In this document: positions 12,296 to 25,097 of the stretch, one piece after another | Position numbering within the stretch: the first letter of the stretch is position 1 | How the letters are laid out: each line of letters starts with the position of its first letter | NCBI GenBank assembly: GCA_007449985.2 | Contig: VIIQ02000659.1 | Span: forward strand, 246,001-310,000 | DNA: 64,000 nucleotides | Direction of reading: 5' to 3' | From: Desmodesmus armatus | Taxonomy: Eukaryota; Chlorophyta; Chlorophyceae; Sphaeropleales; Scenedesmaceae | Program-made: the position numbers and the translations under genes | The notes under the pieces: model-generated | What the model was told of the DNA's origin: nothing | Seen by the model: only the letters and a program-made list of their open reading frames with translations | Databases searched by the model: none

Positions 12296-13397
12296 TGACT
12301 ACCTGCAACATGCAGCACCCTTGTTGCCTGCCGCATGTTGTGGCTAGGTAGTGGATGCTGGTTCAGAAGCTGGGCAGGTGCACGCTTGTTGCCTGCCGCA
12401 TTGTGTGGTCTCGTGTCCACACTGTGGGCATCGTGCATGCCGTTGGTCTGTGCCCGCGTCATGGTGTACTGGCAACCCCAGTGAAGCTTATGGGCCACCG
12501 TTGTTAGATCATCCTCCTGCTGCCGGCGCAGCTCATTCCTTCTATACCTAGCCAACGCGGTGGGACGTGGGGTTGCAGCAGCAATGTGGGACTGTGAACC
12601 TCGACCCTTGTGCTGCTGTGTGTACATCGTATCTACTGTGTTGTGGGCAGAGGCCCGCCCTTCGGGTGCTGCAGTGCTTGTCTGCTGCCTGTGTATGTTG
12701 ATGCCAGTGTGCTGTACCTACCTGAGGCTGGTTCAGAAGCTGGGCAGGAGCTGTTTTGTCCTGCTTGCTTCATCTGTACATAATCTACATCTTGCGCATG
12801 TCTCTGTGTCTGAAGGCTGTGTAAGTATTGTCCCGGAGGTGCGTGTAACGTGCGTTGGGAAGGTAATCACTGCACAATGTTCCGTGAGGATATGGCTCAT
12901 CGAGCTGTTGCCTTTGTAAGTTTTTCTGGCAGGCTCTAGTCTTTGAGTGTCTTAGTTGTGAGCCGCATTGGTGGACTTCCAAGCTGCCGATGGCAAGTCC
13001 AGTTCACATGACACAGCATGCCCTGCCCTCGCTGCCGCTGCATCTGGTGGATCCCTGGATGTTCACTGCTGAGGGGTAATAAGGGGTAAGTAAAAGAAGA
13101 TAATACTTTGCTACTACCCGTCCAGTGTCAAGGGGTGCTAGTGCACCTGTCACAAATATGCCAGTGTACCTGTCACAAACAGATCATACACATGCCCTAT
13201 GAAGATGCGCAGACCGAGAAGGACGTAGTGGTGCTCATTGACATTGCATTTTTGGTTTGTGCAGCGTGCGTGTGGCTGATTGTCTCAGCAATACCAACCA
13301 AGTTCGCTTTCGGAGTATACATCATCAACTCAGGTCAGCAGGCCCCTGGAACACTACGCATCCGCCAGCGGAACAGCCGCATCCGTGTTATACCTTC
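12296..13397 (+). other. TPP 3' region and upstream of TMUB-like gene
   Basis: No gene seen. The likely TPP 3' UTR contains TGTAA, the usual green-algal polyadenylation signal, at 12830-12834 and 12915-12919. A 23-24-nt segment is duplicated (see the repeat entry). The 5' UTR of the next gene, and possibly an upstream exon, must lie in about 13000-13397. Confidence 0.4.
12355..12748 (+). repeat. Direct repeat pair in TPP 3' region
   Basis: The segment around CTGGTTCAGAAGCTGGGCAG occurs at about 12356-12378 and again at about 12725-12748. A shorter repeat (TTGTTGCCTGCCGCA) occurs at about 12323 and 12389. This looks like partial tandem duplication of 3' UTR sequence. Confidence 0.6.
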
Positions 13398-14695
13398 ATG
13401 CAGAAGGACGACGACTCTGTAACGCTACGGGTCAAGGTGTTTGGTGGCAATGAAGCAATCCTGCTGCTGTTGGTCAGTCCACAGGACACATTGGAGAGTG
13501 TGGCTAGGCAGGTGAGTCCTAGCTTTGGCTACATGCCAACAATCAGGACACCTTCCCAAACCTGCAGCCGGGGGCTATGAGCAGGTGCATGTACTGGGGA
13601 GACAGGCTCTGATCGCTGTTGCTGTTGCGCTCTGTGCAGGTTCGCAAGGCACAGGAGTGGGGCCCAGAGCAGCACATGAGGTTCATTGCAGCAGGACAAG
13701 AGCTCTTCATGGACGACAGCGTGTCCAAGGCAGTCGGCAGCGTCATTCACTGTATAGCCAGCCAATGCCCAGCTCAAAAGTTCCCGGCACCCAAGACAGG
13801 CAATGGCCATAAGGGCGCGCAGTCTCCTGCTGTTGACTGGGTACGTTGGACGCCTTGCCTTTTTGCAAGTAGCTGCAGCAGCAAGATGAATGCATGCATG
13901 GCTTCTCAATGCAGGCAGTGCTCACCCCTGCGTTTGCATCTCAGCGGTTGAATGGCCCGGCCGGGTCTGCATGCTGTGGTCTCAAGACTGTCTCATCTAC
14001 AGCTGAGATTCGTGCTTGTTTTTTGACCTGCAGCTGGAGGTGGTTGAGCCAGGTGCTGTGCTGATGTGGATATTTGGTTCCATCCTGACCTTGCTGTGGC
14101 TTCTGTTTGTCTGCTACGGTGAGCACTTCACCTGCAACACCGGTGCTTGTTTGTTTTTGTTACATGGTGTTGCGACCAGCAAGGATGATTGACCAGCATG
14201 AGCTGTGGACAGACCCCAGGCACTCTCAACATCATGGGCCGAGCATGTCTATGTTGCTCAGAAGGTAGCAGTGGTGCACAGGTCTCGTGCTGCAAGCCGG
14301 CCGTTCCAAGGCGTGTCATGGACGCTTACCCGCCTGCCTGCCTGCTTGACTGACTTCCCGCTCCCTCCCTGCTGCCGCCCCTGTCGTGCATTTGACATGC
14401 AGCCCACATGTTTGACCGGACCAGCGTGATCATGCTGTGCATGATGACGATCGCCTTCCTTATCCCCTGTGTGCTGAGCTACGCACCAGCCCTGCGCCTG
14501 CTGCACTTCCCCGGCTTCATCAGTCCGGCACCGCGGCACATGAGCGGCTACGACGTCAACAGGGCGCAGTACAGTGTTCCAGAAGCACCAGCAGGAGGAG
14601 GCTGGGCAGCTTACAGCACTGGAGGCAGCTATGCAGGAGCAATCCCACCGCGACCTGCTGCCCGCGTCCGGCCTGGTACACATCCCCCCAGCTGA
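13398..14695 (+). CDS. TMUB-like membrane protein with ubiquitin-like domain
   Basis: Four exons (13398-13511, 13640-13840, 14034-14118, 14403-14695) give 230 aa. Residues 7 to about 80 read as a ubiquitin-like fold (SVTLRVKVFGGNEAILLLLV, DTLESVARQVRKAQ, MRFIAAGQELFMDDSVSKAV). Two C-terminal membrane helices follow, around LMWIFGSILTLLWLLF and SVIMLCMMTIAFLIPCVLSY, then a soluble tail rich in Gly, Ala and Pro. Ubiquitin-like domain followed by a helical hairpin is the layout of TMUB1/TMUB2 and related ER-associated-degradation proteins, so a role at the ER with a membrane ubiquitin ligase is plausible. Animal TMUBs carry another helix before the ubiquitin-like domain. None is visible here; it may be missing or on an unseen 5' exon, and 13398 is the only in-frame ATG found upstream of the domain. 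TGTAA at 15137-15141 is a candidate poly(A) signal. Confidence 0.72.
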
Positions 14696-16499
14696 CGCGG
14701 CAGAGGCTGCTGAGATGCAGAGGGTAACCAAGTAGCTGCGTACAACCACCGGTTGTTCGCATAAGGCAGCAGCATGGTGTGTGTTTGACGGTTACGTGGT
14801 GTGTGTGCGCGCGCTGTCTTGGAGACAATGTAGGGTGCCTTGTGGTTTGTCCTGGTGGTGCTGTTGATCCAGTGCTGCCTGTAGGTTTGCACATGACCGA
14901 GGGTGGGTCATGAAGCTGCATTGCTGGGGTGCATGTATCACAGCTGTTGTTTTTGTACAATGCAGCTTGCTGGGTGTTTGTCATCTTCCTTGAAAGCCAG
15001 GTTTTGGTAGTGGGCCATGCGCAGTCCCACTCTGGGCTGTAGTGGGGTCACAGAAAGTGTGTGGCAGTTACTGGCTAGTTCCTTGGGATACGTCGTGCAA
15101 GCATACCTCTCTGTGTATGTGTACTGTGTATCTGTGTGTAACACACGGAACGGTGTGTGTGCTGTGTTCTGACGTGCTCAGTGAGTCTGAGCAAGGATGT
15201 TGCTGCATGACAGTGCAACCACAGCTGCGGGTGTGGGCTTGTTGGTCAGGATGGTAGAAGTTTGTTGCTGGCAGCCAGCAGCACTGTACACTAGATCTTC
15301 GGGTGAGCTGTGTCTGGTTGGCATGGGGCAGGTCATCCTTGCATCGCATGACGCTTGACTCAAGCGATGTGACACGGGTTGGGTATTGCACTTGGGAGCC
15401 ATCATCACACACCTACATGGCATTAGGCCAGATCGTATGGCTGCAGGCAACCCGCCCATACAGCCCAAGGCCTTAGTCAGAACCCCTTGTTGGCATGACC
15501 CAAGCTCATGCCCCTTACGGCACTTGCCTTGAGTTGACGTTGTTGTGCAGCCTTTTGCTGTGCGTGTAGTTGGTCGTGACTGGACCCCTGTTGGGGCTGT
15601 TGACTAGGTGCTTGCAGTAGCTTTTGGATGGAGATGGTGGGGAGGGTGTGGGCTCGGACAGGGTGCCGGCACAGTGGATTGACGCTTGGAAGGTGCTGGA
15701 TATCGGCAGCTGGGTGTGGGCATGTATGAGACTGTCGGCCCTGGCAGTGTACGCACTTCATGTCCCAGAAAGTGTTGAGGATCACAGCGGTGGTGCGGCT
15801 GGGTGTTACAGGGCTGACTGCCTACCACAGGTGCTGTGTACTGCGTCTTTGCACATGGCGCCGCTGGTCTGCATGGGCTGCTTCCCTGTGCCGTCAGCGT
15901 GCGTGCCAGTCAAGCCTGCACTTGTTTGCTTATCGCAGGCGTGGCCCATCCCTGCACCATCCCCTTGTTTGTCAACGATAGCAATGCAACAACAGGACCA
16001 TATTGTTGAGGTGCAAAAGGCAGTGTCCCCTGCTTCAGGTTGCCTACACACAGGGACCTCTGCATGCTGGGAAAGTTACAGAAGACACACCGTGTCATTG
16101 CTTCACGAACACAGCCCCCAAAGCACTGCCCTGCTGCTGCTGCAAGGCCAGTCTGACCTTCATGTCACAGTGAGCCAAGGGTTGGGGGGCCCCGAAGCTC
16201 GTCTAGCTTCAGCTGCACATGCATATGCATCACCAACCACTTCTTTTTGTTGACAGACACGGCAGCTTCAGCCTCTGCGATCTTACTATAAGGCCAGTCT
16301 GACATATCCCAGGCCGGCACCGCAAAACCCACAGGCTTGCAACTTGCAGAACACCCCATTACCGCTTAGCAGCTGGCCAAAGCAACTTCACTTCTCAGTC
16401 ACAGTCTGCGCTATCCCCAGTTGCACAGGCCCTGCCCTTGCCGCTGGCTGTACCTGTGCCTCTTCCTCATGACGGGCTGTTAGCAAATCGGTTGACCCT
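14696..16499. other. Convergent intergenic region, no gene seen
   Basis: It lies between the 3' ends of the TMUB-like gene (plus) and the DSN1-like gene (minus) and probably holds both 3' UTRs. It is GT-rich on the plus strand up to about 15200. No open frame here shows conserved sequence or splice support. Confidence 0.5.
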
Positions 16500-19342
16500 T
16501 CAGCTCTTTCCCCCCTGTGAGCCTCGCTGTGTGCCTCCCTGTGTGGCCCGCTGTGTGCCACTCTGTGTTGCCTGCGAGCCTCTGCCGGCCAGGCTCTTAA
16601 TGAGCATGGCAGGGGAGTCCACATGAGGGAAGACACTGAACTTCTCAGCACGGTACCCAGCCTGCGCAGCATAGCGTGACACAGCAGCGGCATGCGCAGA
16701 GGTTACCCTCTATGTGACGCTCCACTGCAGTGACAAGAACATCATCATGCACCGACATGTGACCAGATATTTTCGCTGGCAGGCAACACAGTGTAAAACA
16801 GTGGCTTTCCTGAAGTACTTGCAGGCTGCGATGCTGCCTTGGCAGCTGCCTCACATCCCTCCATGCAAGCCATGCATGGTGACATGCACATAGGGGACCA
16901 TGACAGCATGCCACACATCCTGTCTCCCCCGCCACATGGTCTGCCATCTGCTGTTCACCACACCATGCAGCGCTCTTGGCAAGCAGAGCAGCTTGGGAAG
17001 TTGCCCCTCCTGCCAGCTAAAGTGGCTTGCTTGTGACAGGCTGTGCATGTCACCATACCACTTCTGCTCCAAACCTACTTTTTACTATCTGCAGGACTGC
17101 ACACACAGGTAACCCACGCCCAACACCCACCTGCAGCGCACGGGCAGTGGCCTCTGCCCTGCCCACCAGGTGCTCCATCTTTGCCACCAGAGCAGTGAGC
17201 ACCTCCACCTTGAGCTGCACACCCAGCAGGGAGTCCTGCTGCTCAGCACACACAGGGCCATCTGCACCACCAACCTCAGCGCCAGCACTGCCCTCTCCAG
17301 TGACCTCTGCTGCTGCAGGGTCTGCTGCTGCCCTCAGTTGCACTGCAGCTTCTGCAACCTCCATGTCTGCAACAGCAGGAGGCACGCCCACAGATGCTGC
17401 TTCATCGTTGATGTGCTCTGGTCGTCAGGTCTGTTGCATTGCGGAGTGCCTGAAGCGCTAGCAGCAGCTTCAGGTGATGCGGCAATGTACGCTGCAAACT
17501 GAGAGCACAGGCGACAGAAGATACATACATATGCACCAAAGCAAGGTGTGATAGCTATTTGTTACCTGTTGTGACACCAGCCTCAGCACTTGCGCTAGCT
17601 GCCTGTGTGCCGCTGCCGCTCAGCCCCTGCTGGGGAGAGGCACCAGCAGCTGCATCTGACCCCTGAGCGGCATCCGCAGCAGGCGCTGATGACATGGAGT
17701 TGTACTGCGCCAGCAGCTGCACCCAAGCCTCCTGCTCCTGCAGCAGCCTGTCCAATGCCACAACAGACAGCGAAGTGGGTTCTGTCAGCAGGGATGTGAT
17801 GATGCATGTGCTGTTTGGCTCCACAGCAGCAGCTGCCTGTGGGCCCCATCTTCGGCATTGCATGGAGCTGCAAGCCGTCATGCTGCACCACCACACTGTG
17901 CAGGGCATACATGACCACAGCACGCCATTACTCACTAAACAACGAGCGAACAACATGTAAACAACATGACCCTGCAACCTGACAGCTCCTATTGCCCTGC
18001 TACCCTGAAGCAATCCTGATGAGAGTAAGCAGCAACTACATAACATGCCAAACAGCACACAACTTACTTCTTGTGCTTGTCGACCAACTTCTCCTTCAGC
18101 TCCTCCAGCTGGTGAGGCAGCACAGTCAAGGGAGGCACAGCCTGGCCTGCGCCTGCAGCCTCTCCCTGCTCCTGCAGCACATCCTGCCCGTCTGCGCCTG
18201 CGCCCTGACCTGCTGCCATGCCGCCGTCCTTGCGCTGCTGCAGCTGTTGTGCCAGCTGATGCCTGATGCTGTCTGCGGCCTGCTGTGCTGATGTGGGAGT
18301 GAAGCCAGGCAGCTTGTGCATCTCGGCTGCCAAGAAGGAGCTGACCAGGTGGCACAGCTCAGCAGGCAGCATGGTGAATGGGGTGGGCAATCGTGACTGC
18401 TGTGCTGGCTCCTCACTCGCTGGCTCCTCTGATGCCTCCACCATCTCCAGGTCTGCTGCAGCTGCCTCTGCCGCAGCTGCTGCGGCGGCGGCCTCCGCTG
18501 CTGTGGCTGCAGCTGCTTGCGCGGCTGCGGCGGCCTCTGCTGCCACTGCTGCAGCTTGCTGCGAGGCTGCTGAGGGATCTGCACCTGCTGCCGCCTGGGT
18601 GTGGCCTGCTGCCTCGTCTGCTGCGCCAGCTGTGCAGTCGTCTTCTGCTGCTGCTTGCTGCTCTACAGCTGCTGCATCGTCATCAACAGCAGGCCCCTGG
18701 TCTGCCCTGCCTGCATCAGCGGTGAGCAGCTGCTCGGCTGCTGGTGTGGAAGCAGGGCTTGGCTGCACTGCATCATCCAGCTGCAGGCTGGGTTTGACTG
18801 CTGCAGGGCTTTGATGGCTAGGAGCACTGGCGCCAGCACCCTTCCCAGCTGCTGCAGCCGTTGCTGCAGCATTGGCAGCTGCTGCACTGACCAGAGGTGT
18901 GGGGGGAGCTCGCCGCTTCCTGCGGAAGTGGAACCCGTCCACTTCTACGTACTCATGCCCTGCGCAGCAGGTGTGAGGACCGTGTGCAGGCAGACATCAG
19001 CTATGTGTGCTGCACGCCACGAGGCAGCACTTACTGACAGCCACGCTGTTTATCTCACTCCTGGGAGCCGAGGCAATGGCCCAACCTCAAAAGTATTGCT
19101 GCAACATAATCTGCTGAGGTCAAGGTGTCTTACTTGTTGTCTTGCGCTTGACCACCTCCTTGCATTGTTGTTGAGGAACCAGCTGCTGCACAATGCAGAG
19201 ACAGCAGTTGTAGTCGGTGGTCCAACCAGAGCAGTCTGCTGCTGTGCCAAATGTGCATCGCAGCCCGTACCTGATGCATGCTGCCTTTTGGTGGCATGTT
19301 CTGCAGGTCCTCTGGCTGTTGCTGTTGGTTGTCTGCGTCCAT
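16500..19342 (-). CDS. Putative MIS12/MIND kinetochore complex subunit DSN1
   Basis: Six exons (19342-19271, 19185-19134, 18959-18068, 17810-17566, 17417-17131, 16661-16500) join to 569 codons. The N-terminus has a basic patch (KEVVKRKTT then EVDGFHFRRKRRAPP), followed by about 200 Ala/Gln/Asp-rich residues. Then comes the likely functional part: LPAELCHLVSSFLAAEM, a coiled region HQLEELKEKLVDKHKK, LDRLLQEQEAWVQLLAQYN, a second helix LGVQLKVEVLTALVAKMEHL, and a C-terminal YRAEKFSVFPHVDSPAML. The order of these blocks follows DSN1, including the E/RQTWDQLL-type motif after a coiled coil, a second helix and a short conserved tail. DSN1 links the MIS12 complex to the inner centromere and helps hold the outer kinetochore. 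The match is by pattern, not alignment. The model is well supported; the name is moderate. Confidence 0.6.
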
Positions 19343-20002
19343 CAGAACAGGTCCAGCCAAGCGACGAGCAAGGCTGTGCGGTGGCTTCTACTGCTATTTT
19401 ATGCTTCTTTTAGGGACACCTTGTTCACAGGAGCAGCGTATCAGCGCTGGCAGGGCACCAATCCAGGACTGTATATTGGTTTCATTTGTTTGGGTGTGTC
19501 CGAGCCCCAAGTAGACTCTCAACGCGCATCAAATTGGTGTTGCTAACCCGGTTCTCGCTGCAGCATCCCCATGTGCGTGGTCAGTCAGTTTGAATCCGCA
19601 ACGGCTGTCCGTTCAACTCCTTGTATGATTCCTCTTGGTAGGGCCCTGTTGGCTGTGTGTATATACGCAATGTGACATCCTGTGCAGAACTGTCGCTTCT
19701 AAGCGCTGCAATGGCTGTACAACAGGAACATGGCTGTGCTGGGGTTGCTGGGACGGGTGGTGCTGGGCCAACACCAGTGTTACCTAGCTCCTTGATGCAA
19801 GGTTTCAATTGTGCCAGCTAGCTATATTTATGGCCACAGACGAACAAGCTGTCACAATCAGCAGCACACACAGCCACTACGCCCAGCCAGTCAAGTTGAC
19901 TGAGTCAACGGAGTGTCAGCGCACTCTGCCTGCAGGCGACATAAAGCTTGTATGCTGCTGCTTCTGCTGCTGCTACAGCTTGCCAGCTGTGAGTGCGCGT
20001 GG
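19343..20002. other. Intergenic, tandem minus-strand genes
   Basis: Contains the 3' UTR of the methyltransferase gene and the promoter of the DSN1-like gene. I see no open frame with support. Confidence 0.4.
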
Positions 20003-22738
20003 TCACTTCTTCCTCGCCACATAGGTCCTCTCACACAGAGTGTTGGCAAACAGCCACACGACTTTGCCAGGCTCCAGATCCTGCGGCACAAGAGGTTACA
20101 GGCATGCACACGTGGCAGGAGGGTCGAAAACATTGACAAGCACATCTCACTCGGCGCCATACACTTATGCAATTCTACCGCTAGCCAAAATTCAACCGGA
20201 CCTTTCCAACGGCTCTCCTGACCAGGTGCTTTGACCCCCACCTCAGCTAGCTGATGACAGCACACCTGGGCGGCGCAACACAGGCTTGCACAACACAACA
20301 CCGTAGGGGCAACTCCCCTTCCTGAAACCACAAGACTCACCGGCAGCATGGCCGCCATCTGTGTTGCAAAGTCGTCCGACTTTTGGCCCCGTCCATGGAA
20401 CTTGAGCGTCACTACCAGCCAGCCCCCCGGCTTCAGCTTGCCCAGCACGGGGCCAAGGAACTGGTGCATGCAGGCCACATGGTCGTTGGCGTCACACACC
20501 AACAGGTCAACCTGCAGGGCACAGCACACCGGCGAGATATCATGAGCCAGTCTCACAAAGAGAGCTGCAACAGTTTGAAAGGGCGCAGACGATGAGCTGT
20601 GCTGTGGCATTGTTGCCACAGCACGCCGCTGTCCTGTCTGACCGCCCCACATACACTGTGCGATGCACCTGCGTTCTCATCAGCAACCACAAGACGCCAA
20701 ACTAGAGCGCTAACTGCAGGCCATCCCACCTGCACTTGTCAGGCGCAGGCTTGCCGCATGCACATTGCAGCTGCTGATGCAACGTGCACTTTTGATGACT
20801 AACCCACCTGTCCTCCCTGCAGCAGCCGGTCCATCTCCTGCACGGCATCAGCTGCCCTAGCCTTGATGTGGTGCACACCAGGCCGCGCCAGCACATCTGG
20901 GTGCAGCTCTGCAGGGTCTACAGCAATCACACTGTAGCCACAGCTGTCCGCAAGGTAGCTGGTCCAGCCACCGGGACAGGCCCCCACATCAATGGCCCAG
21001 CGTGCCGGCTGCTGCACGGATGCCTGCTGAGACAGCTGCTCTGCATGCTCCTGCTGCTGTTGCTGGTTGTGGTGGTGCTGCGAGCTGCCAGGTGCTGTGG
21101 GAGAGGTGCTGCTGTGGTTGTCTGCTGCTTGGTGCGTCAAGCCCAGGACCTGTAGCGCTTCTGCGATTTTGTTGATGGCCTGTGCTGGTTGCAAGCGGCA
21201 GCAGTGGCAGCATGCGCGGGACAGCAGCAAAGCAGCATGCAAGAGGAGGCAGCATCTGTGTGAGCATGCAGGACGAGTGGCAAAAGTAGCAACATCACAC
21301 AACACATCGGCAGAGGCAGCAAGAAGAGGCGCTGGCCACAGTGTAAAACACACTGCCTCAGACTCACTGTCTGTTGTGAGTCACGGTGTCAACATCGCAG
21401 TGTCAGCAGTCTGTTATTGGCAGTCAGCGCAGAGCAGGCCACTGCTGCTCCAGCCGAGCCGGCCAGCATCTACTTGACGGAGACACTTGCATGCACAAGC
21501 GCGCAGGACGAGTGCAGGTTGCAACCCCTCCCGTGCAGACCCCAGGCAAAGCACCCCATCACCAACAACAATCTTCACCCTTACCGTTGCGACGCTCTTG
21601 CTGAACCTTGCCGGCTGACTGGACGCGTGCCGCCACAGCTGCTGCCGGTCCATGTAGGACCACCGCCACTGCTCAGTACCAGGAACCTGCACTATGAACA
21701 GCACATGGCTGTAGGCTGCAGGCTGCATGGGGGCCTTGTAGCCAGCAGCAAACAGCTCATCCTGCAGGATACCAGCACACCAGCACAAAAGAATCTGAGC
21801 GATGACCAGAGACTGCAAGCTGTTGCAGCTGCGCGTCCTTGCACATGCGGACTCTGCCATGGCTTGACTGATGGCTACGTGCTGACACGGCCACAGCATC
21901 GACACAGCAGCATATCTACAGCTGCGTGGTGCCCGGAGGGCATGCTCCACCGGTGGCACACTCCTGTGGAGTGCATACACCTGTGTTTTTGTTCTCAGCT
22001 GCTGCTGTGCAAGCTTGTTGGTGTTGTTGCATGGCACTCACACCCAGCTGCAGCTCTTGGGCCCTAGGGTAGACGTCTAGCCGCACTGCTGTCAGTCCCT
22101 CAGGTAGGGCTGCTGCTATGATGGCCTTGAACAGCGCCTGCCTGCAGCACCATGCATAAACAGCACAGCAGCATGCACAGCACACCCCATGAGCAGCCAC
22201 AGCACATGGCATGCATCATTGTCCATGATTAGGCGTCTGCAGTCGTTCAAGGAGGGCATCAAGCAGTGCAGAGGTCACTGGCATTCATGCAGTCCAGTGT
22301 GTGCATCAGTGTGCTGGGTGCTGCCACTAAGCAAACACAGGGACAGGAGACAGGCTGGTAACTTGAGCCTGCATCCTACATCTTTCATCCTACATCGCGG
22401 CACCGTTACCAAGTAAGTGAAAGAGTCAAGGGCAAAGGCAAGCGAACAGCTCACCTGTCTAGCTCTGCAGGAATCGATTGCTGCAGCCAGTACACCCGGC
22501 AGCATGGCCTCTCTATGAAGCTCCCCTTGAACCAGGTGTTGAACTGCTGTGGCGACAGCTGCATGTTGCTGAACAGCACTAGGCATGGCCCTTTCGTGTG
22601 ACTGCTGGGTGGGCCTAGCTCCTCTGCCGAATCAGCAAAGGGCCCAGACGGGAACACCGGGAACTCATCCCTCTGCTGGAAGTACTTGACTAACCGGTGG
22701 CTGTGGCTTTGCGTGGTGGTCTGCACTATTAGGTCCAT
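20003..22738 (-). CDS. FtsJ/RlmM-type ribose 2'-O-methyltransferase
   Basis: SAM-dependent RNA methyltransferase. Six exons: 22738-22455, 22141-22042, 21761-21585, 21179-20808, 20511-20341 and 20080-20003, 393 aa, ending LCERTYVARKK. The SAM-binding motif is WAIDVGACPGGWTSYLA. The KDKE-type catalytic residues are visible as Asp in DLLVCDAND, Lys in GGWLVVTLKFHGRG and Glu in TLCERT. The first Lys must lie upstream, probably in AINKIAEALQ. The N-terminal ~190 residues resemble the THUMP-like half of RlmM, which modifies C2498 of 23S rRNA, more than stand-alone RrmJ. The target here is unproven and organellar targeting is uncertain. An in-frame TAA lies upstream, and 22738 is the first ATG after it. 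A Ser/Gln/His-rich insertion sits before the SAM motif. Confidence 0.88.
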
Positions 22739-24680
22739 CTGTGGCTGTCTAGGGGCGGTTTTCAAGCACTGAAGTGGTCCAGCACCAACCACCCGTATGC
22801 TTGCTGCCGCTGCTGCTGCTGACTGCTGGTCCAAGTGCTGCTCACAGCTGCTGTTGCTGCTTCCCTGAACTGATTATCACAGTCGTAACGTCATGAAATC
22901 AGCTTTCTAAAGCTTTTATCGCCCGTACAGAGCCCCGTTCTTTCTAGCAGCTGCAGCTTGATCAAGAAACTGAAGTGGCAACCACAATGACGTGCGTGGA
23001 TTGTACAGGCACGTTCAAAGCCGCTTATAGTACAGATAAGCAATGCAACGGGCGCCTCTGAGGTAACACCTATGAATCTGCACCTGTCGGCTTACTAATC
23101 CTGTACTGTACTGTGTACATGAGGTATGCTGTTATTGCAAGCCGACCAGAGGTAATTTAGGAGGCCTCATGTACTCACAGGTGCAGGTATGCCAGTTGGT
23201 TGCCAGCCTGTCAGGCTGGCCAGCTTGCTGCAAGCTTGGTGTGGGCACGCCCAGCTGACCAGTCCGATTACAGTCGGCTGCATGTAGGCACTCAACACAG
23301 AACAGTTCAATTATTACTCCTTCCTCTTTGCACATGCTTTTGTCACCAGTGACTGGAGGCTCAGGGACGTGCACAGGTGTCATACCTACCGGTCCTGTCG
23401 CGGTACAATACAAAGGCCGTGCCTGGGCTGTACAAGGTTGCATGATGCAGTGCGGCATCCTCCCTCCCAGATGGCACACATTCGTCAGTGTGCTGCTGTT
23501 ACTGCATTCAATGCGCTCCCCACCAGACTCTGGTAATTCGTATTAGCTCAAACGGCAGCACACCTGGCAACTTTCCTCCTGCCACAAATGCGTGTCATGC
23601 TGCTGTGTACCACTGGATGGGATGCAATATGACACACACCCATGTGTGCAGACACGTTGCTCCCACTTGCACGTGCGCACAACTTAAATGGGAAATGTGC
23701 AGCCACCAGGAGGCGGGGCTACATTTCAGGTGGTGCAAGATGCAGGTGGTGACTGCAGCAATACATAAGGGCCCGAAAAAGCTGTGCAGCCAGCTATTAG
23801 GCGAGGAAAGGGGCTGCTTTCCGCGTGCATCAATCTGCATGAAAACCCCTTCAGGAACACAACCCCTTTAGGAACACAACCCCTCTAGTATGAACCACCG
23901 CCAGTGGGCAACAGCGTAGACGCACACTGCATAGCTCTTTTCCAGAACTGCAGCCTGTGCTGTGGATGCCTTGCCTACTAACATCAGCACAGCTGCTGTG
24001 CAGGCCCACACATGCTTCGCATGCCACCTCACCATTACATGCATAAACACGACATCAACATCAGATACCGCCACCTGCCAAACAAAACCCACAAGGTGGC
24101 AGCCATAACATATGAGGCTGCACATCATACCACCTAGATCGAGATTAGTTCACAAAATTGTACAGGACAACTTGAAGTGCTGCTAACAATGGGGCATAGT
24201 AGTAGACGGCAACAAAACCTGACAGAATGGTGCGTGATGAGGGCAGACCAACGTGTCTCTGGGTGTGACTGTATGCAGGTTGAGGGGGTCGATGCTGACA
24301 GTACTACTGCCCCTAGTAGGGGCAGATGTCGGCATGTGTGCCTCAGTGAGAAGCGTCACACTTCCACAACTGCCAAGGCTTGCCAGTGGGTGCACTTCTC
24401 CCGTAGGACGACTGATAATCACATGTGTGTGTGTCGTGCTGTTCTCACCTCTCCAAACAAAACCTTGGGCAGCAAGCACCGACACTGCCGCCATCAGGCC
24501 CACATGCATCTCCATTGCGTCAAACCTCATGTAGCATTCGTTGGCTGGGTGCCAGCAGACGAACCCCTCTCCTGAAGGCAGCAAGGTCGCAAAAAAGCCC
24601 GGTGCGCGCAAGACCGTCTGTGCACTGGCCAGGGCCAGTCTTGTCCAGGGCTGCTGGCCAGGGCAGGAGAAGCTTGAGCC
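22739..24680. other. Intergenic, no gene seen
   Basis: Upstream region of the methyltransferase gene and beyond. Open frames are short, lack splice support and show no recognisable motif on either strand. Confidence 0.4.
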
Positions 24681-25097
24681 TCAGCGCTGTGACCTCCCGT
24701 CCCCTGCCGCTGCTGGTGCAGGGGCCGCAGGCTCTTTTGCTTCCGGGATCGGGATGTGCGGATCCGGGTCTCCGGGATCCCTGAGTTGCAATGACTGGCC
24801 CAGTGCAACTACAGTGCTGGCAGCTTTGGGGGCAGGGGCGGTAGTCACAGGTTGGCGCAGCCCTTGAGGGGGTTTTGCGGCTGTTGGAGCAAGCGGGGTG
24901 CTGCTGCCTGCGGGACCCTTTGCAGCCGAAACTGCCGCAACAGGTTGTTGAGGGGCAGGGACAGGTCCTCCGTTGATTGCCGGTGACCCAGGCGTAGCGT
25001 GCTGTTGCTGCAGCCAGCGGCGCACGGGTGCTGCTCCAGGCAAGCTCTCTGTACGCTGCTGGGCAGGTAGCCTGATTGAATCCCTTGGCCCCTGCAC
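24681..25097 (-). CDS. Possible Pro/Ala-rich terminal exon of an unidentified gene
   Basis: A 138-codon frame, Pro/Ala/Gln-rich, ends in a stop at 24681. An acceptor-like AG lies just upstream (about 25091-25100). It contains APAPKAASTVVALGQSL and DPGDPDPHIPIPEAKEP. An upstream partner could be about 25300-25425 (frame with DKPSLSVPSISALLETEL), but I could not find a junction that keeps both frame and good splice sites. Function unknown. Confidence 0.25.
   Translation of the reverse strand: MQGPRDSIRLPAQQRTESLPGAAPVRRWLQQQHATPGSPAINGGPVPAPQQPVAAVSAAKGPAGSSTPLAPTAAKPPQGLRQPVTTAPAPKAASTVVALGQSLQLRDPGDPDPHIPIPEAKEPAAPAPAAAGDGRSQR

Noticed and set aside
18480..18640. Long Ala/Gln frames on both strands in the DSN1-like gene
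   Set aside because: GCA/CAG repeats keep several frames open; only the minus frame fits the splice phases.
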